Shown piece by piece: positions 1-5,964 of a stretch of DNA of 8,358 bases; within the stretch, counting starts at the first letter, position 1, and every line of letters starts with the position of its first letter. Origin of the DNA: Sphingomonadales bacterium (GTDB lineage Bacteria > Pseudomonadota > Alphaproteobacteria > Sphingomonadales > Sphingomonadaceae); contig JAFLDC010000096.1 of the NCBI GenBank assembly GCA_017302775.1, forward strand, positions 1-8,358, given 5' to 3'. Under the pieces are notes generated by a model. That model saw only the letters and a program-made list of their open reading frames with translations. It made no database searches and was not told where the DNA came from. The translations under genes and the position numbers were made by a program.

Positions 1-1
1 C

Positions 2-139
2 CAGGACGGCTCCGACATCATCGCCTATGGCGAGGCTGCAGGCCTGGCGCGGCTGCCCGCCTATGCGGGCGGGCCGGTGCAGCGGCTGTTGGGGCTGATC
101 TTCGAGCTGTTCGGCGGCGAGGGGATGCCGCGCATGGCA
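2..139 (+). pseudogene. Glutathione S-transferase-like protein, internal fragment cut at its 3' end
   Basis: Reading plus-strand frame 2 from the left edge gives 46 codons without a stop, 41 of them ending in G or C, as expected of a real gene in this genome. The peptide begins QDGSDIIAYGEA and continues through GGPVQRLLGLIFELFGGEGM. This matches my recollection of the end of a thioredoxin-fold GST N-domain (the glutathione-binding Ser-x-Ile region, here SDI) followed by the linker and first C-domain helix, where relatives read roughly 'LxELYGDEGLxxPAMHYRWN'. Homology stops near 'MPRMA'. The frame then runs antisense to the receptor gene on the minus strand and ends at a TGA at 218-220, so roughly the C-terminal half of a GST is absent. 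The gene start lies left of the window. The family assignment is from memory of motifs over only 45 residues and is moderately sure; that this is coding DNA on the plus strand is better supported. Confidence 0.55.
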
Positions 140-2297
140 GACCCGAACCAAAGGCGCTGGTCGGCACGCCGCCGGGGCAGGCAACCGGATCGGCCAGATC
201 GCTACCCGAATAAGGGCTGAACGTAACGCCGTTGAAAATCTGGTTGAAGCTGGGGACGCGGAAACCGGTGGAGTATGAACCGCGGAACATCAGCCAGTCA
301 GTCGGCGTGAACTTGGCCGAAACCTTGGGGTTGGTTGTCCGGCCAAAGCCGGAATATTCGTCAATCCGCACCGCCCCGGTTACGCTCAGTATATCAAGGA
401 CCGGCACGTCCACTTCAACATAGGCAGCCCCGACGGTGCGGGTTTTCTTGGTCAGCGCGTTGACGTTATCGAACGCGGCCAGGAAAATCACCGGCTGCGA
501 AGCCAGTGCGGCGGTCGAGCCGTTGAAGTTGTAGGTTTCGCGGCGCGCATCGAACCCGACGGCCATCTGGACCGTTCCGCCCGGCAGATCGAACAGCGGT
601 CCGGCGAAGGATACGTCCAGTTCCTTGACCGTGTAACGCCCGCCATACAGCGTGGTCCCTTCGGCCGAAATGGCGTCAAGACCAGCCATCGCCTGATCCG
701 ACTGAGTCAGGCTGAACGGGTTGAGGATGCCCGAATTGATCAGGCCGACCAGACCCGGGGTGGTTGCGCCCGGCGCAATCGGAGCGGCCGGATCGGGTGC
801 GCCATTGGCGAGGGTACCACGATAGAAATAGCCCGTGCCCAGGACCGAGCTGGTTTCACTTTCAGCGTGGGACAGACCCATCTTGTAGTCCCAGCCGTCG
901 ATCGGCAGCGGTCCTTCAAGGCTGACCATCGCCCGCAGCGTCTTGCTGTTGGTGCGATATTCGCGCGGACCGCACGCGGTGCAGCGCCACCGGCCCGACA
1001 GGGGACGGCCATAACGGGCATTCAGCGCCGCCGCGTTGGCCGGGAAGGCCGCCAGCAGCGAGTTGAAGATCTGGTTATAGGTCGTCGCGGTCAGCGGGTT
1101 AAGCGGATAGGCCCACGGCAGGTTGGTGGTATTGGCCGAAAGCTGCGCATTGGAAAAGCTCTTGGCCGAATCCGCGTCCGATCCGGTCACTTCGGCTGCA
1201 AGCTGATGCCCGCCGCCCATGTTGATGGTGGCGCGGGTATAGTAAGTCAGCGTTTCGATCGGCTGTTGCAGCACCGCGGCGCGGCCCGTATCCCAGGCGC
1301 AGGCGTAATAAGCGCTGGGCGTGTTCCACAGCTGCTCGTCATAGGCCATGCCGCCGTCCATGGTCTGGCACCCGGCCCCGCCTGGCAGATCAAGGAAGTT
1401 GATCCCACCGGCCGCCGCATTGGCGCCGTTCGGGGCAGTCAGCGTCAGGCCTGACAGCAAGGTTCCGGTAGGTGTCTGGAAGGCATTGGTGCCGATGTTG
1501 AACAGCGTCGCGATCGGCGTCCCGCGGGTATCGATCGACAGGCCGCGATTGGGCTGGTTGCCGTTGACGAAATCGCGCTGATCGCCGCGCAGCTTCTTGT
1601 TCCAGCTGTAGGAGATGGCACCCATGATGTTGATGCCGTCTTCGTCCAGATCGCCGAAACCCATCACGCCCGACAGGCGATAGATGTTGCCGCCGCCCTG
1701 TTCGGTGATGTCGGCCGATCCTGAAACCGAATAGCCGTTGAAATTCTTCTTGGTGACGTAGTTGATTACCCCGCCAATCGCATCGGTGCCATAGATCGCC
1801 GAGGCGCCATCCTTGAGGATTTCCACCCGGTCAATCGCGGCAAAGGGGATCTGGTTCACGTCAACCGCGCCGCCCGACAGGCCATGCGCCGCGACCCGGC
1901 GGCCATTGAGCAGCACCAGCGTACCAGCACTGCCCTGCCCGCGCAGGTTGGCGCTGGAAAGGCCGTTGGTGCCGCGCTGTGCGCCCGTCACGACGTCGGA
2001 GTTGGAGGCCAGGTTGTCCGGGCCCGATCCCGACGCGGTCAGGAACATGTTGAGCGCTTCGGGATTGGCGATCCCGTTGCGTTCGATATCGACATTGGTG
2101 ATGATTTCCAGCGGCAGCGCGCTCTTGGTCGGATCCTGCTTGATCCGCGACCCGGTGACGACGATCAGGTTGTCCTTTTCACCGCCCGCGCCGTTCGCCG
2201 AGGTGATATCGGCTTCCTGCGCCAGGGCCGGCGTCACGAAGGCGCCCAGCGAAACACCACATGCCAGAGCAACGCGCACAAAGCTGCGAGAATTCAT
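18..2297 (-). CDS. TonB-dependent outer-membrane receptor, C-terminally truncated
   Basis: This is an outer-membrane active-transport receptor; the ligand is unknown. Residues 1-26 are a signal peptide (cut after ALA, before QEAD). A TonB-box-like NLIVVTG is at 43-49. The plug (about 55-184) carries LRGQG (118-122), LVLLNGRRV (127-135) and IDRVEILKDGASAIYGTDAI (155-174). Barrel strands follow, including the conserved RGSYSTGFRVPS near 672-683. Three cysteine pairs (310/333, 439/442, 707/722) lie in probable surface loops. The start at 2297 is set by AGGGGG five bases upstream and by the signal peptide. Receptor-like sequence ends at about residue 724 (base 126). The last 35 residues (725-759) are Arg/Pro/Ala-rich, read antisense to a GST-like gene, and end at a stop at 18-20. 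Relatives are usually about 900-1000 residues, so some 200 or more residues are missing, including the final barrel strands and the terminal aromatic residue used for outer-membrane assembly. It is probably non-functional (a pseudogene), unless the joint is an assembly error. Confidence 0.85.
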   Translation of the reverse strand: MNSRSFVRVALACGVSLGAFVTPALAQEADITSANGAGGEKDNLIVVTGSRIKQDPTKSALPLEIITNVDIERNGIANPEALNMFLTASGSGPDNLASNSDVVTGAQRGTNGLSSANLRGQGSAGTLVLLNGRRVAAHGLSGGAVDVNQIPFAAIDRVEILKDGASAIYGTDAIGGVINYVTKKNFNGYSVSGSADITEQGGGNIYRLSGVMGFGDLDEDGINIMGAISYSWNKKLRGDQRDFVNGNQPNRGLSIDTRGTPIATLFNIGTNAFQTPTGTLLSGLTLTAPNGANAAAGGINFLDLPGGAGCQTMDGGMAYDEQLWNTPSAYYACAWDTGRAAVLQQPIETLTYYTRATINMGGGHQLAAEVTGSDADSAKSFSNAQLSANTTNLPWAYPLNPLTATTYNQIFNSLLAAFPANAAALNARYGRPLSGRWRCTACGPREYRTNSKTLRAMVSLEGPLPIDGWDYKMGLSHAESETSSVLGTGYFYRGTLANGAPDPAAPIAPGATTPGLVGLINSGILNPFSLTQSDQAMAGLDAISAEGTTLYGGRYTVKELDVSFAGPLFDLPGGTVQMAVGFDARRETYNFNGSTAALASQPVIFLAAFDNVNALTKKTRTVGAAYVEVDVPVLDILSVTGAVRIDEYSGFGRTTNPKVSAKFTPTDWLMFRGSYSTGFRVPSFNQIFNGVTFSPYSGSDLADPVACPGGVPTSAFGSGLPCAASPRRRTARRSAPTAAAPARPHRRAAAPGLQPRHRR

Positions 2298-2302
2298 TCA
2301 TA

Positions 2303-2308
2303 CCCCCT
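2303..2308 (-). promoter_or_regulatory. Ribosome binding site of the truncated receptor
   Basis: The minus strand reads AGGGGG, then TATGA, then ATG, so the Shine-Dalgarno-like run ends five bases before the start at 2297. Another ATG (2299-2301) lies between it and the start, but it is out of frame with the receptor and too close to the site. This supports 2297 as the true start. Confidence 0.6.
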
Positions 2309-2317
2309 ATTCGAACC

Positions 2318-2346
2318 GTAAAATCGGTGATGGATAAGACTATCAA
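2318..2346 (-). promoter_or_regulatory. Candidate sigma-70-type promoter of the truncated receptor
   Basis: On the minus strand TTGATA (2341-2346, five of six matches to TTGACA) is followed after 17 bases by TTTTAC (2318-2323), a poor -10 match (three of six). The position, 20 bases before the receptor start and downstream of the preceding gene, is suitable, but the leader would be short and the -10 is weak. I see no obvious Fur box or other operator. Tentative. Confidence 0.25.
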
Positions 2347-2383
2347 AGCCGCGCGAAGTCGCCAGCCCCATCATCCGTTCGCA

Positions 2384-2405
2384 CCCGGCCCAAACCGGGA
2401 TTTTT
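2384..2405 (+). terminator. Short plus-strand terminator-like hairpin
   Basis: CCCGG (2384-2388) and CCGGG (2395-2399) can pair across a six-base loop, followed by ATTTTT (2400-2405). The T run lies on the plus-strand side, yet both neighbouring genes are on the minus strand, so it would stop antisense transcription or be fortuitous. A five-pair stem is short for an intrinsic terminator. Confidence 0.3.
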
Positions 2406-2410
2406 GGTGA

Positions 2411-2440
2411 TTGCCGCAATTGTGTTGCAGCGCGGCAACA
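2411..2440 (-). other. Inverted repeat just downstream of the carboxypeptidase gene
   Basis: TTGCCGC (2411-2417) pairs perfectly with GCGGCAA (2432-2438) around a 14-base loop. An overlapping alternative pairs TGTTGC (2423-2428) with GCAACA (2435-2440). Both lie 18-48 bases after the minus-strand stop at 2459. No T run follows on the minus strand, so this is not a standard intrinsic terminator; it could be a 3'-end stabilising stem or a factor-dependent termination element. Confidence 0.35.
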
Positions 2441-2458
2441 AGTGCATGACGGATTTGT

Positions 2459-3949
2459 TCAGTTTGCCCCCGCAATCGCGACCAAAACCGTCTCCATCGT
2501 CGGTATTGCCGATGCGCCATTGGGCACATCATTGGCAAAGAATGCGAAGGTGAAACGCCGCCCGGACCGGGTTCGGAACGTACCGGACAAGGCATTGGTG
2601 GCATTCAGCGTCCCGGTTTTGGCGGCAAGGTTACCAGCCAGCGGCGTACCGAGGAAACGCCGCCTCAGCGTCCCATCCTGCCCGGCGACCGGCAGCGAGG
2701 CGTACCACGCGTCGGCCCACGGCTGGGTATCGATCCAGCGCAGCAAAGCCACCGCTGCGCGCGGGCTGATCCGGTTGTAGGTCGACATGCCCGAACCATC
2801 CGAGAAGTCATAGCCGGCGCGCGGCACGCCGGCCCGGTCCATTACCGTACCCAGTGCCTTGACCGACCATTCCTCTGACCCGGACCCGCCGGCGCTGCCC
2901 AGCCGCCGGAACAGGGCCTGCGCGTGCAGGTTCTGGCTATCCTTGTTGATAATCCGCACATCGTCGGCCAGCGGCGGCGGAGCCAGTCTGGCCAGCGGCG
3001 CAGTCTCGGCGGGTGCGGTCCCGCCGACTACCGCGCCAGCCGTCTGTGGCCGGTCGTACGCCTGCACCGGACGATGCAGAACTCTTACCCGGCCGGTGAT
3101 CTTGACGCCGCGCTGCTCCAGCATCTTCGCGAGCGTCCAGGCGGCGTAATGCGCCGGATCGTCAATCCCGATCTGTTCGGTCCACGGCTTGGCATCGATG
3201 GCGATCTGACCGTAAAGGCGCAGCACGGAGCTGTTGACGGGCCGTTCCAGCGTCAGCGTGGTTTTGGTCCCGGTCGGGCCGGTGATCGCTTCGTTCTTCA
3301 GCGTGAAATAGGATGACACGGTGACGCGCGGGGCCTGCCCCGCCGCGCCCGGCGTCACGGCTACACGCAGTTCGTTGTTGTCAAGGTTCAGCGCCGAGAC
3401 GGCTGTGCCGGAATCGGTGCCGATATTGTTCCAGCTCATTCCCGGAACCCAGCGCTGGTCCGCCCACAGGGTGTCATCACCGACCACGTCGCGCACGCGG
3501 CGGGTCTTGCTGGCAACGGCGTCGGCCAGCGCAGCAAGGCAGTTGACCGTGCAATCGGGTGCAGCGGACATCCGCGCATCCCCGCGCCCGGTCAGGATGA
3601 CGTCCGGGCTGCCCTTGGCGCCGCTAAGCTGCACTTGCGCGCCGCCGGATGCATCCGGCTGGTCCATCCCCGGCAACAGCGCAAAGGCGGCAGCCGTGGT
3701 GAACATCTTGGTGTTGGAGGCCGGAATGAAGCGCTGATCCGGATTGATCGCGACGATCACCCGGCCCTGTTCATCAACCACCAGCAACCCGAACCGGGTG
3801 CCCTGCGGGGCGGTGCGCAGCATCCCTTCAACCTGCTGCTGCAACGGCGGCGGTGATGGCGCAACGGCTTGCGGGGTTTCCGCCCCGGCGGTGGTTGACA
3901 GGGCCAGCAGGGCGAGCGGGATCAGACGTTTGACCATGGCGAGCGACAT
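2459..3949 (-). CDS. dacB: D-alanyl-D-alanine carboxypeptidase/endopeptidase, PBP4 type (peptidase family S13)
   Basis: A periplasmic penicillin-binding protein that removes the terminal D-Ala from peptidoglycan stem peptides and/or cuts D-Ala-mDAP cross-links. The three active-site motifs are present: SNTK at 78-81 (nucleophile Ser78, Lys81), the Ser...Asn motif in DGSGMSTYN (384-392), and KTG at 444-446 in AAKTGTLNATNALSGTF. The long stretch between the first and second motifs is typical of S13 enzymes, which insert two extra domains there; at 496 residues the length is normal. A signal peptide ends near residue 23 (TTAGA before ETPQ). The only two cysteines, Cys133 and Cys137, could form a disulfide. 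The start at 3949 lies 11 bases after the upstream hydrolase stop, with a weak purine-rich GGGCAGGG before it; an in-frame ATG at 3937 (MVKRLIPLALL) is an alternative and gives a more classical signal peptide. It is probably the last gene of a four-gene operon. The symbol rests on motif and architecture. Confidence 0.9.
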   Translation of the reverse strand: MSLAMVKRLIPLALLALSTTAGAETPQAVAPSPPPLQQQVEGMLRTAPQGTRFGLLVVDEQGRVIVAINPDQRFIPASNTKMFTTAAAFALLPGMDQPDASGGAQVQLSGAKGSPDVILTGRGDARMSAAPDCTVNCLAALADAVASKTRRVRDVVGDDTLWADQRWVPGMSWNNIGTDSGTAVSALNLDNNELRVAVTPGAAGQAPRVTVSSYFTLKNEAITGPTGTKTTLTLERPVNSSVLRLYGQIAIDAKPWTEQIGIDDPAHYAAWTLAKMLEQRGVKITGRVRVLHRPVQAYDRPQTAGAVVGGTAPAETAPLARLAPPPLADDVRIINKDSQNLHAQALFRRLGSAGGSGSEEWSVKALGTVMDRAGVPRAGYDFSDGSGMSTYNRISPRAAVALLRWIDTQPWADAWYASLPVAGQDGTLRRRFLGTPLAGNLAAKTGTLNATNALSGTFRTRSGRRFTFAFFANDVPNGASAIPTMETVLVAIAGAN

Positions 3950-3960
3950 TGCCCTGCCCG

Positions 3961-4857
3961 TCAGCGCAAGTCCACCACCTCCACCGCTGGCAACGGCGTC
4001 GCACCCGGCTGCTCAACCCAGTGGCGCCGATTGAGGACACCGCCGTCGGCACGCAGGCTGGCAATGTGGTTCAGATCCAATTCCGCAAAAACCCACTGCG
4101 GTGCATCTGCCACACCGATCGACAGCACTCCATCGTCGGGCATGCCGCGATCGGGCGGGCCATAGATTGCTGCCGTACCCCGGTTTACATCCACGGCGGG
4201 CGACCATTCGGCGGTTCCGACCGTTGGCGCCTGCACCGCGTAACATTGCCCTTCCAGCGCCCGTGCCTGCGCGCCCAGCCTTACCCTCCAGTACCCGTGC
4301 AGGCTGTCGGTACAGGACGGCACCAGCAGCAGGTCCATTCCGGCTTCGATCTGGGCACGGGCAAGCAAGGGGAATTCGCTGTCATAACAGATATTTATAC
4401 CGATATTTCCAAGCGATGTCCGAAAGAGACGCAGCGGCGCACCCGATGCGACGAACCACGTCTCCCGCTCAAACCGGGTCATCACCAGCTTGTCCTGCAC
4501 CCCGACCTTGCCCGTGGGCGCAAACAGCCTTGAACGGTTGACGTAGCCCCGGCCCGGCACCGCGCAGGGGGCGCTTCCAGCCAGGATATGCATTGCGTGC
4601 TGCCTTGCCAACGCCGCATGCAACGCATCAACCTGCGGCAACAGCGAACTGACTGTGCCGAGCGAGCCCTTCAGGTCGCTCATCGTCGCGGGATCGAGCG
4701 ACGCCAGTTCCATCGCTGCATATTCGGGAAACACCGCCAGCCGCGCCCCGCCCGCAGCGGCCTCGGCGATCCACTGGCTGACTTTCGCCGCATAGTGCCC
4801 CCAGCTGTCCAGCCGTTCGATCGGATATTGCGCCGCGGCGACCACCAGCCGGGTCAT
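3961..4857 (-). CDS. Carbon-nitrogen hydrolase (nitrilase superfamily amidase)
   Basis: A cytoplasmic enzyme expected to hydrolyse a non-peptide C-N bond (amide or nitrile) through a cysteine thioester. The Glu-Lys-Cys triad is visible: Glu45 in AVFPEYAAMEL, Lys123 in QDKLVMTRFE, and Cys157 in GINICYDSEFP; Glu130 or Glu132 could be the supporting glutamate. At 298 residues the protein is a complete single-domain member of usual length, with no signal peptide. Its ATG overlaps the stop of the upstream acetyltransferase gene in an ATGA (4854-4857), implying translational coupling, and it ends 11 bases before the carboxypeptidase start. In some bacteria (for example Bacillus YhcX, as I recall it) a GNAT domain and a nitrilase domain are fused in this same order, which supports joint function. 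The substrate cannot be told from sequence. Confidence 0.88.
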   Translation of the reverse strand: MTRLVVAAAQYPIERLDSWGHYAAKVSQWIAEAAAGGARLAVFPEYAAMELASLDPATMSDLKGSLGTVSSLLPQVDALHAALARQHAMHILAGSAPCAVPGRGYVNRSRLFAPTGKVGVQDKLVMTRFERETWFVASGAPLRLFRTSLGNIGINICYDSEFPLLARAQIEAGMDLLLVPSCTDSLHGYWRVRLGAQARALEGQCYAVQAPTVGTAEWSPAVDVNRGTAAIYGPPDRGMPDDGVLSIGVADAPQWVFAELDLNHIASLRADGGVLNRRHWVEQPGATPLPAVEVVDLR

Positions 4858-5441
4858 AGCTCCCGCATCCAGAATTGCATGGGCTTGGGGCTTTCACCGT
4901 GCTCACCGTGCTCCTGCCATGCCATCTGGCCGGTCATGCCCGGCACGGCGGCATAGCCGCGGCGCTGCCAGAACCGGTCAAGCGGGCGGTAGTCCGCTGG
5001 CCGGGCGGGATGATCCACCGGGCGCAAGACCGCACAAAAGCTGGCACGTTTGGCCCCGGCCTGCCGCGCGGCGGCTTCGCGGTGATCGAAAAAGGCGTGG
5101 CCCAACCCTCGCCCGCGATAGGCGGGCAGCAACACGCTTTCCCCGAAATAAAATACGTCGGCACGATCGATCCCGGCCCGTTCGAACGGCTGCTGGACCG
5201 CGCGGTCCTGGACGGCGAGCGGACTGGCGGTTGCGCCGCCGACGATCCTGTCGCCATCGATTGCAGCAATCAGCACCGCATGGCGCGCTGCTGCAAAGGC
5301 GGCCAGATAGGTCTGCTCATAGTCAAGCGAACCGGCGTAAAGGTAAGGAAATTCCGCAAAAACCGCGATCCGCAGCCGGGCCAGATCAGGAATCGCCGCC
5401 GCCAACGCCGCACCGGCCAGCGGGACGACGCGCAGGCTCAT
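4854..5441 (-). CDS. GNAT-family N-acetyltransferase
   Basis: A cytoplasmic protein expected to move an acetyl group from acetyl-CoA to an amine on an unknown acceptor. The acetyl-CoA pyrophosphate-binding motif A is clear: RGRGLG at 109-114 (RxxGxG) after the strand FYFGESVLLPAY, followed by the helix HAFFDHREAAARQ. The end (RFWQRRGYAAVPGM) resembles GNAT motif B. At 195 residues it is one complete domain with no signal or membrane segment. The start overlaps the stop of the upstream isomerase-like gene in an ATGA (5438-5441), and AGGTGG (5446-5451) lies four bases upstream. The stop overlaps the start of the hydrolase gene in a second ATGA. A 9-bp tandem duplication near the 3' end gives EHGEHGE (178-184) in the protein. 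Family assignment is firm; the substrate is unknown. Confidence 0.85.
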   Translation of the reverse strand: MSLRVVPLAGAALAAAIPDLARLRIAVFAEFPYLYAGSLDYEQTYLAAFAAARHAVLIAAIDGDRIVGGATASPLAVQDRAVQQPFERAGIDRADVFYFGESVLLPAYRGRGLGHAFFDHREAAARQAGAKRASFCAVLRPVDHPARPADYRPLDRFWQRRGYAAVPGMTGQMAWQEHGEHGESPKPMQFWMREL

Positions 5442-5848
5442 CCGGCCACCTGCGCGGTCCAGTCCGCCAGGTTGTAATAGACCGTCACCCGCGCGATCCG
5501 ATCCCCTGAAAACGCGAAGAAAGCGCCGGCGGGAAGCACATAGGTCTGCCCGCTTGCTGGCGGCAGGCCTTCGTCGGTCGTCAGGTATTCACCATGCACC
5601 ACAAATTCTGCCGCGCCGCTCAATCCGTCATCGCTGGCCATCAGCACCAGATCGCCCAGTCGCTCCCGGTAGCACCGATCCATATGGGCGAGGAACGTTG
5701 CGAATGCTGCCTTGCCTGTTTGCCGTGTGCCCTGGTTGATGTCATGCACCACATCATCGCGCAGGCAATCGAGCATGCCGTGCCAATCCCCGGCGTTGAA
5801 CGCGGCGTAATATCGGGTCAACAAGGCCAGCGCTGCGGTGCGGTCCAT
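5438..5848 (-). CDS. Ketosteroid-isomerase-related protein (SnoaL-like, NTF2 fold)
   Basis: A small cytoplasmic protein of 136 residues, the usual length for a single NTF2-like alpha+beta cone. The pattern is typical: an N-terminal helix with RYYAAFNAGDWHGMLDCL (12-29), then DDVVHDINQG (31-40), a central helix FATFLAHMDRCYRERL (49-64), and curved strands AAEFVVHGEYL (79-89), YVLPAGAFFAF (103-113) and ARVTVYYNLADW (119-130). These segments fit a subfamily I recall as 'ketosteroid isomerase-related protein'; whether it isomerises a steroid or any ligand is unproven. His35/Asp36 and Asp31/Asp32 are candidates for polar pocket residues. The start is well supported by AAGGAG (5857-5862) eight bases upstream. 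It is the first gene after an intrinsic terminator and so probably leads the operon; its stop overlaps the next start in an ATGA. Confidence 0.82.
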   Translation of the reverse strand: MDRTAALALLTRYYAAFNAGDWHGMLDCLRDDVVHDINQGTRQTGKAAFATFLAHMDRCYRERLGDLVLMASDDGLSGAAEFVVHGEYLTTDEGLPPASGQTYVLPAGAFFAFSGDRIARVTVYYNLADWTAQVAG

Positions 5849-5856
5849 CCCGGAAT

Positions 5857-5862
5857 CTCCTT
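5857..5862 (-). promoter_or_regulatory. Strong ribosome binding site at the head of the operon
   Basis: The minus strand carries AAGGAG eight bases before the ATG at 5848. It is the best Shine-Dalgarno match in the window and fixes the start of the first operon gene. Confidence 0.8.
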
Positions 5863-5872
5863 TTCAAGGCCC

Positions 5873-5905
5873 GCTCTAGCATTGGCGCGGGACGCCGCTC
5901 AATCG
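5873..5905 (-). promoter_or_regulatory. Candidate promoter of the four-gene operon
   Basis: Only about 60 bases separate the end of the receptor terminator from the first operon gene, so any independent promoter must lie here or overlap the terminator. On the minus strand GATTGAGC holds a -35-like TTGAGC, followed about 17 bases later by CTAGAG, a weak -10. The match is poor and the assignment tentative. Confidence 0.22.
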
Positions 5906-5907
5906 CC

Positions 5908-5940
5908 AAAGAAAAGGGGCGACGCCAGCGGCGCCGCCCC
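5908..5940 (-). terminator. Intrinsic terminator of the right-hand receptor gene
   Basis: On the minus strand GGGGCG (5935-5940) and CGCCCC (5916-5921) form the outer stem. After one internal mismatch (5922 opposite 5934), CGCC (5930-5933) and GGCG (5923-5926) continue it, closing on a three-base loop. The T-rich run TTTTCTTT (5908-5915) follows directly. This is a classic rho-independent terminator, 24 bases past the receptor stop codon, and it separates the receptor from the four-gene unit. Confidence 0.88.
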
Positions 5941-5964
5941 GATCCTGTTTCAAGGCTACCGGGC

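Noticed and set aside
1..126. A simple frameshift at the end of the truncated receptor
   Set aside because: None of the three minus-strand frames left of the break reads like the rest of a TonB-dependent receptor (no NPxLKPE-type segment, no barrel strands), while the plus strand reads as a different gene. A one-base error cannot explain this.
867..1454. Long plus-strand reading frame (195 codons) opposite the truncated receptor
   Set aside because: The peptide is Arg/Gly/Gln-rich with no recognisable family, and lies wholly antisense to a clear receptor sequence; long antisense frames are expected in GC-rich DNA.
1813..2337. Plus-strand frame extending past the receptor start into the spacer
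   Set aside because: Its body is antisense to the receptor plug and signal peptide; there is no family resemblance and the extension past the start is short.
4875..5509. Overlapping plus-strand frames opposite the acetyltransferase gene
   Set aside because: The minus strand gives a clear GNAT motif A with operon overlaps on both sides; the plus-strand peptides are Arg/Pro/Ala-rich without structure.
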